Positions 7,606-14,346 of a DNA stretch of 14,982 nucleotides are shown here, piece by piece; within the stretch, counting starts at the first letter, position 1; each line of letters opens with the position of its first letter. Where the stretch lies: contig JAESUK010000017.1 in the NCBI GenBank assembly GCA_016763095.1, positions 1 to 14,982 on the forward strand. Reading direction: 5' to 3'. Made by a program: the position numbers and the translations under genes. Origin of the DNA: Alphaproteobacteria bacterium. GTDB lineage: Bacteria > Pseudomonadota > Alphaproteobacteria > Micavibrionales > Micavibrionaceae. The notes under the pieces are model-generated. The model was given only the letters and a program-made list of their open reading frames with translations. It ran no database searches and was not told where the DNA came from.

Positions 7606-7634
7606 TTTATATTTTCTTCTCGCATTTTGGACAA
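7606..7634 (-). promoter_or_regulatory. Sigma-70-type promoter for the CDF transporter
   Basis: Read on the minus strand: TTGTCC (7634-7629), a 17-base spacer, then TATAAA (7611-7606). Both boxes are four or five matches to consensus with ideal spacing. The start of transcription would be near 7599, giving a 5' UTR of about 13 bases before the ATG. The same 91-base gap must also hold the qmcA promoter, which I could not place. Confidence 0.5.
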
Positions 7635-7677
7635 AAATCGCTAGATTTGTAAAGGTCTTAATCAAAAGGAGTACCTC

Positions 7678-8601
7678 ATGGGTGGATTTATTTTAGTTTT
7701 TGTTGTTTTGGCAATCGTGCTTGTCTTCATGGGAGTAAAATCTGTGACCCAAGGATATGAATATACGATTGAGCGTTTTGGAAAATACACACAGACATTG
7801 GGTCCAGGGCTTCACTTTATTATCCCGATAGCAGACCGCGTTGGGAACAAGATCAACATGATGGAGTCTGTTCTCGAAGTTCCCTCACAGGAAGTTATTA
7901 CGAAAGACAACGCACTTGTTCAAGTTGACGGCGTTATCTTCTATCAAGTTTTGGATGCCGCAAAAGCAGCATACGAAGTACGAGACCTTGAGCGTGCAAC
8001 ACTTAACCTTACAATGACAAACATTCGTACCGTTATGGGATCTATGGACTTGGACGAACTTCTGTCCGAGCGTGACAGTATTAATGCGCGCCTACTTGGT
8101 GTTGTTGATGACGCAACCGCACCATGGGGCATTAAAGTTACACGTATTGAGATCAAAGATATTACACCACCGCGCGATTTGGTTGAATCCATGGGTCGTC
8201 AAATGAAAGCGGAACGTGACAAACGTGCCACAATTCTTACGGCCGAAGGAGAGCGTCAATCTGAAATTCTTCGTGCAGAAGGTGAAAAACAAGCCGTTAT
8301 TCTTGATGCTGAAGGTCGCCGTGAAGCGGCTTACAAAGACGCGGAAGCGCGTGAGCGTGCTGCCAAAGCCGAAGCCGCCGCGACGACAATGGTTTCAGAA
8401 GCGATTGCCAAAGGTGATATCCAAGCTATTAACTATTTCGTAGCTCAGAAATATATTGAAGCTCTTGGGGAAATTGCCACTTCACCAAATCAAAAAGTTA
8501 TGTTCATGCCACTAGAAGCTGGAAACGTGATTGGGGCAATCGCTGGTGTTGCGGAAATTGCCAAAGAAGCGTTTGGTAAAAATGACAAGAAAGCAGGGTA
8601 A
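7678..8601 (+). CDS. qmcA: SPFH/stomatin-family membrane protein QmcA
   Basis: A 307-residue stomatin-like protein anchored in the inner membrane by helix 2-20, with its SPFH domain (about 22-185) and a long coiled coil behind it. Motifs include GYEYTIERFGKYTQTLGPGL (26-45) and VDGVIFYQVLDA. The coiled coil shows four 11-residue repeats (186-229), three of them starting IL-x-AEG, as in E. coli QmcA. The tail with SEAIAKGDIQAINYFVAQKY also closely matches QmcA. Relatives form large membrane cages or rafts that modulate proteases and membrane order. AAAGGAG (7665-7671) six bases upstream gives a strong start. The NfeD partner follows after five bases, the classic stomatin-NfeD pairing (qmcA-ybbJ in E. 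coli). Confidence 0.96.
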   Translation: MGGFILVFVVLAIVLVFMGVKSVTQGYEYTIERFGKYTQTLGPGLHFIIPIADRVGNKINMMESVLEVPSQEVITKDNALVQVDGVIFYQVLDAAKAAYEVRDLERATLNLTMTNIRTVMGSMDLDELLSERDSINARLLGVVDDATAPWGIKVTRIEIKDITPPRDLVESMGRQMKAERDKRATILTAEGERQSEILRAEGEKQAVILDAEGRREAAYKDAEARERAAKAEAAATTMVSEAIAKGDIQAINYFVAQKYIEALGEIATSPNQKVMFMPLEAGNVIGAIAGVAEIAKEAFGKNDKKAG

Positions 8602-8606
8602 TTATA

Positions 8607-9053
8607 ATGGAATATCTTGATATCATAGAATTTTGGCACTGGTGGGCAGCGGCTGTTACCTTCCTTATATTTGAAGTTTTTGCTCCAGGTGTTGTCTTTA
8701 TATGGATTGCTATTTCTGCCGCCATCATCGGTGCGATGCTGTTTGCTTTCCCTAACCTGACATGGGAACTTCAATTCTCTATTTGGGGTGTTTTAGCTGT
8801 ACTTTCTGCGGTTGTCGGGCGAAATTATATTCGCAGAAACCCGATTAAAACAGATGAGCCAAATCTAAATAAACGTGGAAACCAATATATTGGTCGTACG
8901 TTTACTTTGGATAACACCTTAGAGAACGGCATGGGTAAAATCAAAGTTGATGATTCAATCTGGAAAGTAGAAGCCGTGAGTGACCTTAAGAAAGGCACAA
9001 AGATCAAAATTACTGGTCTTGATGGCGTGATCTTTAAAATTGAAAAGGCTTAA
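8607..9053 (+). CDS. NfeD-family protein (YbbJ-like), partner of QmcA
   Basis: A 148-residue short NfeD (NfeD1b type, without the ClpP-like protease domain). Two or three membrane helices occupy residues 12-25, 27-49 and 56-72. A C-terminal OB-fold domain (about 90-148) follows, with NQYIGRTFTLDNTLENGMGK and the closing VKIKITGLDGVIFKI-like strands. In E. coli the YbbJ relative is encoded next to QmcA, and NfeD proteins are thought to help assemble or anchor stomatin complexes. The ATG is five bases after the qmcA stop. Its ribosome binding site AGGG overlaps the last qmcA codons, so the two are translated from one message. Confidence 0.94.
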   Translation: MEYLDIIEFWHWWAAAVTFLIFEVFAPGVVFIWIAISAAIIGAMLFAFPNLTWELQFSIWGVLAVLSAVVGRNYIRRNPIKTDEPNLNKRGNQYIGRTFTLDNTLENGMGKIKVDDSIWKVEAVSDLKKGTKIKITGLDGVIFKIEKA

Positions 9054-9073
9054 CCCTTTTCAACACTAGCCTT
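9042..9073. terminator. Possible bidirectional terminator between nfeD and hslU
   Basis: Two overlapping hairpins are possible across the convergent gene ends. GAAAAGG (9042-9048) can pair with CCTTTTC (9055-9061), and AAGGCT (9045-9050) with AGCCTT (9068-9073). They cover both stop codons. No clean U-run follows on either strand, so termination here is plausible but not strongly shown. Confidence 0.35.
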
Positions 9074-10400
9074 ACAGAATAAACTTGCTTAAATCTGTGA
9101 TTTCAGCCAAATCAGCCACTTGTTCAAGAACATAGGTCTTTGTGATCTTCACTGTCTCTCCTGACTTATCAGGTGCATTAAAACTGATGTCATCAAGAAG
9201 TTTCTCCATAACAGTAAGAAGTCTACGTGCCCCAATATTTTCAACCTGCTCATTCACATTGAATGAAATCTTGGCAATCTCATCAATTGCACCAGAATCA
9301 AATTCAAGCGTCACGCCTTCCGTTTCCATCAACGCCTTATATTGCTTTATAAGACATGCATCGGTTTCGGTAAGAATGCGCTTAAAGTCTTCTTCCGTTA
9401 GCGCTCGAAGTTCTACACGAATAGGAAGACGCCCTTGAAGTTCTGGCAATAAGTCAGATGGCTTGGCATAGTGAAACGCACCACTTGCAATGAACAGAAT
9501 GTGATCAGTTTTTACCGTGCCATGCTTGGTGGCAACAGAGGTTCCCTCAATCAATGGGAGTAGGTCTCGTTGCACACCTTCTCTACTCACATCCCCATTT
9601 CTGGCATTTTGATTGTTTGCAATTTTATCGACCTCATCAAGGAATACAATTCCATTCTGCTGAACAAGCTCAAGTGCTGTTGCCACGATTTTATCTTCAT
9701 CTAGCAATTTATCAGCTTCTTCTTGGATTAAAATCTCATGAGATTCCTCAACCGTCATCGTTTTCTTTTTAGTACGAGCGCCCATGCTCTTCCCCATCAT
9801 ATCACCAATGCTTAACATTCCGATAGAAGCACCGGGCATTCCAGGGATATCCATGCTGGGAAATGGGCTCGAAGAATCCTCAATTTCTATTTCAATTTCC
9901 TTATCGGTCAAAGCTCCTTCACGGAGTTTTTTACGGAAAGATTGGCGAGTTGCATCACTGGCTTCTTTACCGACAAGAGCATCCAAAACACGTTCCTCTG
10001 CGGTTAACTCAGCCTTTGCTTTTACCGTTTTGCGCATTTCCTCACGCACCATACGAATACTAACTTCTGTTAGGTCACGAATGATGGATTCAACATCTTT
10101 TCCAACATAACCAACCTCTGTAAACTTGGTTGCTTCGACCTTTATAAAGGGTGCGTTGGCAAGTTTTGCCAAACGGCGGGCAATTTCTGTTTTACCAACA
10201 CCAGTAGGTCCGACCATAAGAATGTTCTTGGGATATATCTCTTCTTGCATCTCAGGATCAAGTTGCATCCTTCTCCAACGATTACGAAGCGCGATAGACA
10301 CGGCACGCTTTGCATCAGATTGCCCAATAATGAAGCGATCTAGTTCGGATACTGTTTCTTTCGGTAGAAAGGACACCGCTTCAAACACATTCTTATCCAT
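9072..10400 (-). CDS. hslU: ATP-dependent protease ATPase subunit HslU
   Basis: A 442-residue AAA+ unfoldase that feeds proteins into HslV. Walker A is GPTGVGKT (64-71), the substrate-gripping pore loop is GYVG (97-100), and Walker B is IVFLDEVDK (251-259). The intermediate (I) domain lies between, roughly 110-240, and includes the GMPGASIGML stretch. Sensor and arginine-finger motifs follow near QGRLPIRVEL (322-331). The C-terminus ITDLSKFIL is the tail that docks into HslV and activates it. Length and order are normal for the family. It follows hslV after two bases and so shares its heat-shock promoter. Confidence 0.98.
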   Translation of the reverse strand: MDKNVFEAVSFLPKETVSELDRFIIGQSDAKRAVSIALRNRWRRMQLDPEMQEEIYPKNILMVGPTGVGKTEIARRLAKLANAPFIKVEATKFTEVGYVGKDVESIIRDLTEVSIRMVREEMRKTVKAKAELTAEERVLDALVGKEASDATRQSFRKKLREGALTDKEIEIEIEDSSSPFPSMDIPGMPGASIGMLSIGDMMGKSMGARTKKKTMTVEESHEILIQEEADKLLDEDKIVATALELVQQNGIVFLDEVDKIANNQNARNGDVSREGVQRDLLPLIEGTSVATKHGTVKTDHILFIASGAFHYAKPSDLLPELQGRLPIRVELRALTEEDFKRILTETDACLIKQYKALMETEGVTLEFDSGAIDEIAKISFNVNEQVENIGARRLLTVMEKLLDDISFNAPDKSGETVKITKTYVLEQVADLAEITDLSKFIL

Positions 10401-10402
10401 GA

Positions 10403-10969
10403 CTATAACTTCTCTACTGTAATATTATGGTTTGAGTATACGCAGATATCGCCAGCAATTCCCATTGCTTTACGGGCTATTTCTTCTGCGCTCATATCAT
10501 CTCTATCGATCAAAGCACGGGCAGCAGACAATGCATAATTTCCACCGGAACCAATTCCAATGATACCGTCTTCAGGCTCAATCACATCTCCTGTTCCAGA
10601 CAAAATAAGTGACACGTCCTTGTCACATACAGCCATTAGAGCTTCAAGCTTGCGAAGATATTTATCTGTACGCCAATCCTTTGCAAGCTCTACACAAGCG
10701 CGTGTGAGCTGACCTGGATGCGCTTCAAGCTTCGCTTCAAGGCGCTCAAACAATGTAAAAGCATCCGCGGTTGCGCCTGCAAAACCTGTAATGATCTGTC
10801 CATCTTTTCCAAGACGACGTACTTTCTTTGCATTCGACTTCATAATGGTATGCCCCAACGAGACTTGTCCGTCTCCTGCAACAACAACGTCATTCCCCTT
10901 TCTTATCGAGAGAATCGTTGTTGAACGCCATCCATTTCGTGACGTATCTCTTTGTCCATCATGATCCAT
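10403..10969 (-). CDS. hslV: ATP-dependent protease peptidase subunit HslV
   Basis: A 188-residue threonine protease, the proteolytic double ring of the HslVU complex in the cytoplasm. After a 16-residue propeptide comes the N-terminal nucleophile Thr17 in RSTTILSIRKG. AGDGQVSLG, the KSNAKKVRRL segment (with the catalytic Lys) and the GIGSGGNYAL loop follow as in E. coli HslV. E. coli loses only Met to expose Thr1; here self-processing of a propeptide ending WRS is needed, a form common in Alphaproteobacteria. I start it at 10969, not at the TTG at 11002. AAGGG lies seven bases upstream of 10969, and the promoter at 11005-11033 would begin transcription near 10998, inside the longer version. 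Confidence 0.97.
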   Translation of the reverse strand: MDHDGQRDTSRNGWRSTTILSIRKGNDVVVAGDGQVSLGHTIMKSNAKKVRRLGKDGQIITGFAGATADAFTLFERLEAKLEAHPGQLTRACVELAKDWRTDKYLRKLEALMAVCDKDVSLILSGTGDVIEPEDGIIGIGSGGNYALSAARALIDRDDMSAEEIARKAMGIAGDICVYSNHNITVEKL

Positions 10970-11004
10970 TTTACAGCCCTTATTTATATATGTTTGAACC
11001 AAAG

Positions 11005-11033
11005 ATATGGGACTTCAAAAGTCTTTCGTCAAG
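11005..11033 (-). promoter_or_regulatory. Heat-shock (RpoH/sigma-32-type) promoter of hslVU
   Basis: Read on the minus strand: CTTGACG (11033-11027), a 14-base spacer, then TCCCATAT (11012-11005). This agrees closely with the sigma-32 pattern CTTGAAA then CCCCATNT, and with the alphaproteobacterial CTTG-N17/18-CYTATNT form. Transcription would start near 10998, about 29 bases before the hslV ATG. Heat-shock control of hslVU is established in E. coli. Confidence 0.8.
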
Positions 11034-11140
11034 AGTTTCATACGTTGTTATAGTGATTTATGTGATTTTACTGGACGACAGAGATAAAATCATTGAGGAT
11101 GCACACAGAAATAACAAGGCACCGCGTATATAAAACTCTC

Positions 11141-12157
11141 ATGGATATTTTAATCTCCTTACTACAAACTCCTGTTTTTGGCGCTACAATTGGATTGTGG
11201 TCGGTGCTTCTTGTGGTTGTTCTTGGACTTATCATCTTTGATTTGGGTGTTCTCAACAAAGAAAACAAAGCTATTAGTTTTAAGCACAGCGTTAAACTCA
11301 CCCTCTTTTATATTGCCTGTTCCATTCTTTTTGGGGTTTGGATTTGGTCTCAATTTGGTTCAGAACGATCCTTCCCTTATTTCACGGCATATCTTGTTGA
11401 AAAGAGCCTTTCTCTGGACAATGTTTTTGTTATGTCGATCATCTTTTCTTACTATAATATTCCGTTGGCCTATCAACACCGCGTGCTTTTCTGGGGAATC
11501 CTTGGTGTACTTATCTTACGCGGAATCGTGATTTCTCTCGGAACCGTTCTTACTGCCCAGTTTGGTTGGCTTCTTTTCTTATTTGGTGGACTTCTTATCT
11601 ATACAGGGGTTCGTATTTTCATGTCCGATGAGGATGACGAAATGGACGTTGAAAACAGCCAGATCACGAAAGTTTTAACGGCAAACTTTAACGTTACCAA
11701 CGAGTTACAAGGCAATAAATTTATTATTTGGAAACCTCTTGAGAAAAAGTTTTTAAAGAAAATTCATCTGACACCTCTATTTATGGCCTTAATTACCATT
11801 GAGTTTGCCGATGTGTTGTTTGCGATGGACAGCATCCCTGCGGTTCTATCAATCTCAACAGATACATTTGTGATCCTTACAAGTAATGTATTTGCTATTC
11901 TAGGCTTGCGTGCCATGTATTTCATGCTTGCCTCCCTTCTTGAGCGTTTTGAATATCTGCGCTATGCGCTTTCCGTTGTCCTGATTTTCATTGGTGCGAA
12001 GGTCTTTTACAGCCATATATTCGGCGAGATATCACCACTAACATCCCTCCTCATAACATTGACCGTTCTTATCGTTGGTGGCGTCGTTTCCTTCATGAAG
12101 ACAAAAGCGCCTAAAGTGGATATAACCTCAGACACATCCGAAAAAAACATAAAGTAA
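11141..12157 (+). CDS. TerC-family integral membrane protein
   Basis: A 338-residue TerC/Alx-type protein with about eight or nine membrane helices. The family signatures are VEKSLSLDNVFV (86-97) and ITIEFADVLFAMDSIPAVLS (219-237), with acidic residues Asp93, Glu221, Asp224 and Asp230 inside the membrane. Acidic membrane residues like these are thought to bind metal; relatives are linked to manganese export or to tellurite resistance. A charged loop (EDDEMDVENSQ, 164-174) separates the two halves. The start is uncertain: the ATG at 11141 fits family alignments but has no good ribosome binding site. ATG 11099 or TTG 11093 would add 14 to 16 polar residues. I looked for a yybP-ykoY-type manganese riboswitch in 11034-11140 and saw none. 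Confidence 0.93.
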   Translation: MDILISLLQTPVFGATIGLWSVLLVVVLGLIIFDLGVLNKENKAISFKHSVKLTLFYIACSILFGVWIWSQFGSERSFPYFTAYLVEKSLSLDNVFVMSIIFSYYNIPLAYQHRVLFWGILGVLILRGIVISLGTVLTAQFGWLLFLFGGLLIYTGVRIFMSDEDDEMDVENSQITKVLTANFNVTNELQGNKFIIWKPLEKKFLKKIHLTPLFMALITIEFADVLFAMDSIPAVLSISTDTFVILTSNVFAILGLRAMYFMLASLLERFEYLRYALSVVLIFIGAKVFYSHIFGEISPLTSLLITLTVLIVGGVVSFMKTKAPKVDITSDTSEKNIK

Positions 12158-12214
12158 TCAATAACTCATAAGAACTCTATTTTTTTTTACTACCGAATCT
12201 TTGTTGTTTTGGTA

Positions 12215-12220
12215 TATAAT
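12215..12220 (+). promoter_or_regulatory. -10 box upstream of the acetyltransferase
   Basis: A perfect TATAAT lies 35 bases before the ATG at 12256. No good -35 hexamer stands 16-18 bases upstream, although the region is T-rich. Transcription would start near 12227. AAGGGG (12242-12247) is the ribosome binding site. Confidence 0.45.
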
Positions 12221-12255
12221 GGAAGAATAGAGACACGATAAAAGGGGCAAAGATA

Positions 12256-12825
12256 ATGGGAGCAACACTTCGAAAATCCGTAAATAGGCCTATTCAATCC
12301 ATAGAACATGTTAGAGACGTTCTTTCTGTCTCTGACCTCAATGATTTATGCGACGCAACAGATTCTGCCATTGAAAATGGTGGTGGTTTTGGTTGGGTTG
12401 ACCTTCCTGATCGCGACACATTGGAAAGATATTGGCAAGGTGTTGTCGCCATGCCATCACGTCTTCTATTCCTCGCACGCCAAGACGGTGTTATATGCGG
12501 GAGTGCTCAACTTATTTTCACACAAAAGAACAACCAAGCCCAAGCAAATGTGGCAACATTAACCTCCCTGTTTATTACGCCGTGGGCACGTCAAGATGGG
12601 CTTGCGACTCGGCTTCTCACCTATATTGAAAATATTGCGCAAAATGAGGCAATCGACGTTTTGAACCTCGACATAAGAGAAACACAAGTGTCTGCAATCA
12701 AACTATACGAAAGCGCAGGGTTCATTAAAATTGGTGAACACCCTTACTACGCCAAAGTGAATGATGAGCACATCAAAGGGCTTTATTACTATAAAGTTCT
12801 TAAAAACGAGACACCCTCTTCATAA
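12256..12825 (+). CDS. GNAT-family N-acetyltransferase
   Basis: A 189-residue GNAT-fold protein that would transfer an acetyl group from acetyl-CoA to an amine. Motif A is clear: TSLFITPWARQDGLATRLL (103-121), where RQDGLA (112-117) is the pyrophosphate-binding loop Q/R-x-x-G-x-A/G. Motif B is AIKLYESAGFIKIGEHPYY (147-165). The N-terminal 40 residues are less typical and may shape the acceptor site. The substrate cannot be inferred; neighbours (TerC, infC) do not help. AAGGGG eight bases upstream supports the ATG. It appears to be a single-gene unit with its own -10 box. Confidence 0.92.
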   Translation: MGATLRKSVNRPIQSIEHVRDVLSVSDLNDLCDATDSAIENGGGFGWVDLPDRDTLERYWQGVVAMPSRLLFLARQDGVICGSAQLIFTQKNNQAQANVATLTSLFITPWARQDGLATRLLTYIENIAQNEAIDVLNLDIRETQVSAIKLYESAGFIKIGEHPYYAKVNDEHIKGLYYYKVLKNETPSS

Positions 12826-12860
12826 TTTTTTGTGTGTTATTTCTATAAAATAAGCTTTCT

Positions 12861-12889
12861 TTAAACAATTTTAAATTATATTCTATGAT
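12861..12889 (+). promoter_or_regulatory. Possible promoter of infC
   Basis: TTAAAC (12861-12866), a 17-base spacer and TATGAT (12884-12889) form a plausible but modest sigma-70-type promoter. Transcription would start near 12896, giving a leader of about 76 bases before the infC start. The -35 box matches consensus at only three positions. Confidence 0.4.
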
Positions 12890-12893
12890 AGGT

Positions 12894-12940
12894 AACCTTG
12901 TGACTTGTCAAAATGCGAAAAGCACCGTATGAGTAAGGTT
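12894..12940 (+). other. Foldable infC leader (possible regulatory RNA)
   Basis: AACCTT (12894-12899) can pair with AAGGTT (12935-12940), extendable by two G-U pairs. The helix encloses two small hairpins, TGAC-TT-GTCA (12901-12910) and TGC...GCA (12914-12924). This three-way layout lies 18 bases before the infC ribosome binding site. infC operon leaders are regulatory in E. coli and Bacillus. Helices this short could be chance. Confidence 0.35.
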
Positions 12941-12971
12941 TGATAGTAGTAATAATTTAGGAGATATGACC

Positions 12972-13523
12972 ATTAATAGACCAGTACGGGGACAGTACCC
13001 ACCAAAAAAAACCGGCCCAAACATTAACCACGAGATTAAATCAATGAAAGTTCGCCTTGTTGATGAAAATGGTGAGATGTGTGGTGTGATTGCTACATCT
13101 GTTGCAATTGAACGCGCAGAAAACATCGGGCTTGATCTGGTTGAAATTTCTCCGAATGCAGAGCCTCCTGTTTGCAAGATTCTCAATTACGGGAAATTTA
13201 AGTTTGAACAACAAAAGAAAGCCTCTGAAGCTAAGAAAAGACAAAAAATTGTTGAGCTTAAAGAAGTTAAGATTCGTCCTACAACGGAAGAACATGACTA
13301 TCAAGTTAAACTGAAGAATGCACGTAAGTTCCTTACTGCGGGAAACAAAGTAAAGTTCTCCATGCGTTTCAGAGGTCGTGAAATGGCACATCAACAAGTT
13401 GGTATGGCTGTTATGCTTCGCCTTAAAAAGGATGTTGCGGATATCAGTGTTGTTGATCGCGAGCCTAAGATGGAAGGTCGTCAAATGCTGATGATTGTTT
13501 CTTCCGACATCTCAAATGCCTAA
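12972..13523 (+). CDS. infC: Translation initiation factor IF-3 (probable AUU start)
   Basis: A 183-residue IF-3, which binds the 30S subunit, keeps ribosomal subunits apart and checks the start codon. The N-domain opens with GPNINHEIKS and holds EISPNAEPPVCKILNYGKF. A Lys-rich linker follows, then the C-domain with RFRGREMAHQQ (132-142) and EGRQMLMIV. The start is the point of interest. An ATG at 12966 stands only two bases after AGGAG (12959-12963), too close for efficient initiation. The in-frame ATT two codons later (12972) is eight bases away, the ideal spacing. E. coli infC also starts at AUU, which lets IF-3 repress its own synthesis. The gene overlaps the start of gpt. Confidence 0.96.
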   Translation: MNRPVRGQYPPKKTGPNINHEIKSMKVRLVDENGEMCGVIATSVAIERAENIGLDLVEISPNAEPPVCKILNYGKFKFEQQKKASEAKKRQKIVELKEVKIRPTTEEHDYQVKLKNARKFLTAGNKVKFSMRFRGREMAHQQVGMAVMLRLKKDVADISVVDREPKMEGRQMLMIVSSDISNA

Positions 13524-13989
13524 TGACTATTCAAAAGACCTCCCTGTTTCTTGGGAGGTTTTTCATACACAAGCCCGCGCCCTTGGTCTTCGCTTAAAAG
13601 ACATGAATGACTGGAAAGGTATTCTTGCCGTCACACGTGGCGGGATGATCCCCGCTTGTCTTGTTGCGCAAGAAATGGGCGTCAAGCACATGGAAACGAT
13701 CAGCATTGAATCCTATAGTCATCAAGACCAAACGTCAGAACCTATTATTCATTACAAGCCTACGCTTGAAGACGGTGGCAAAGACTGGCTTATCATTGAT
13801 GATCTTTCCGACACAGGAAACACCTTTGCACTTATCCGAAAAATGTTTCCAAAGGCGTATTATGCATGCGTTTACGTTAAGCCTGATGGAGAAAAACAGG
13901 CAGACACATATATAGAAAAGGTTGCACAAGAGGCGTGGATCTATTTTCCATGGGAACTTGAAGCACAGAAATTTGCCGAATATCTATAA
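13516..13989 (+). CDS. gpt: Gpt-type purine phosphoribosyltransferase (probable xanthine-guanine)
   Basis: A 157-residue type I phosphoribosyltransferase that joins a purine base to PRPP, salvaging guanine, xanthine or hypoxanthine. It follows E. coli Gpt closely: VSWEVFHTQARALGLRL (11-27), DWKGILAVTRGGMIPACLVA (32-51), the PRPP loop WLIIDDLSDTGNT (91-103) with its two acidic residues, and TWI/PW-like closing residues AWIYFPWE (140-147). I start it at ATG 13516, which overlaps the last eight bases of infC; a TTG at 13495 would add seven residues. No clear ribosome binding site precedes it, so translation probably depends on ribosomes finishing infC. A terminator-like hairpin lies in codons 8-15. 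Salvage enzymes are not usual members of the infC-rpmI-rplT operon. Confidence 0.93.
   Translation: MPNDYSKDLPVSWEVFHTQARALGLRLKDMNDWKGILAVTRGGMIPACLVAQEMGVKHMETISIESYSHQDQTSEPIIHYKPTLEDGGKDWLIIDDLSDTGNTFALIRKMFPKAYYACVYVKPDGEKQADTYIEKVAQEAWIYFPWELEAQKFAEYL
13538..13563 (+). terminator. Terminator-like hairpin inside the gpt coding start
   Basis: ACCTCCC (13538-13544) pairs perfectly with GGGAGGT (13553-13559) around an 8-base loop, and the T-run continues to 13563. It has the form of an intrinsic terminator 15 bases after the infC stop, yet it encodes gpt residues 8-16. Its two stem arms are identical to those of the terminator after rplT. Confidence 0.6.
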
Positions 13990-13995
13990 AAACCC

Positions 13996-14024
13996 TTGAT
14001 TATCACCTTTAAACCTGCTTTAAA
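13996..14024 (+). promoter_or_regulatory. Possible promoter of rpmI-rplT
   Basis: TTGATT (13996-14001), a 17-base spacer and TTTAAA (14019-14024): four of six matches in each box with ideal spacing. Transcription would start near 14031, at the edge of the following hairpin. This would let the ribosomal protein genes be made independently of infC and gpt. Confidence 0.45.
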
Positions 14025-14034
14025 CAGCACGTTT

Positions 14035-14073
14035 AGCGCACTGGCTTAGATAAGGCATGCCTCGTGCGCTTTT
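14035..14073 (+). terminator. Hairpin with U-run in the rpmI leader (gpt terminator or attenuator)
   Basis: AGCGCAC (14035-14041) pairs perfectly with GTGCGCT (14064-14070), followed by TTTATT. The 22-base loop can form an inner GGC/GCC pairing. It lies 46 bases after gpt and 28 bases before rpmI. No promoter can fit between it and the rpmI ribosome binding site (AGGAG, 14089-14093), so any rpmI message must contain it. Control by L20 is possible but not shown. Confidence 0.5.
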
Positions 14074-14100
14074 ATTAACCCTATTCATAGGAGACATGAA

Positions 14101-14346
14101 ATGCCAAAGTTGAAAACCAAATCAAGCGTCAAAAAACGCTTTAAAGTGACCAAGTCTGGTAAGGTCAAAGCGGGTAGCGCTTTCACTAGCCACATGATGC
14201 AGAATAAAGGTAAATCAATGAAACGTAAGGCACGCAGAACATCTGCTTTGTCTGCGCCTGATGCTCGTATTGTTCTACGTAACTGGTTCCCATACAGCCG
14301 TAAAAAAGCTTCAAAATCAAAAATTAAGACCGAAGGAGCAAAATAA
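14101..14346 (+). CDS. rpmI: 50S ribosomal protein L35
   Basis: An 81-residue L35 of the large ribosomal subunit. The core follows the family: MPKLKTKSSVKKRF (1-14), VTKSGKVK, then the SHMMQNKGKSMKRKARRT region, and ends at VLRNWFPY (58-65). L35 proteins usually stop about here, at around 65 residues. This one carries 16 extra, mostly basic residues (66-81). AGGAG seven bases upstream gives a strong start. The stop overlaps the rplT start by one base (TAATG), so L35 and L20 are translationally coupled, as in many bacteria. Confidence 0.97.
   Translation: MPKLKTKSSVKKRFKVTKSGKVKAGSAFTSHMMQNKGKSMKRKARRTSALSAPDARIVLRNWFPYSRKKASKSKIKTEGAK

Noticed and set aside
8490..8774. Minus-strand open frames opposite the qmcA-nfeD junction
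   Set aside because: Both genes on the plus strand have clear family motifs and starts; the antisense frames have none.
10970..11002. TTG start for hslV at 11002, adding 11 residues
   Set aside because: It lies upstream of the predicted transcript start, and a better ATG with AAGGG follows at 10969.
11034..11140. Manganese-type (yybP-ykoY) riboswitch upstream of the TerC gene
   Set aside because: TerC-family genes sometimes have one, but the characteristic paired elements are not visible here.
12180..12188. Run of nine T after the TerC gene as a terminator
   Set aside because: No stem can be formed in the bases just upstream.
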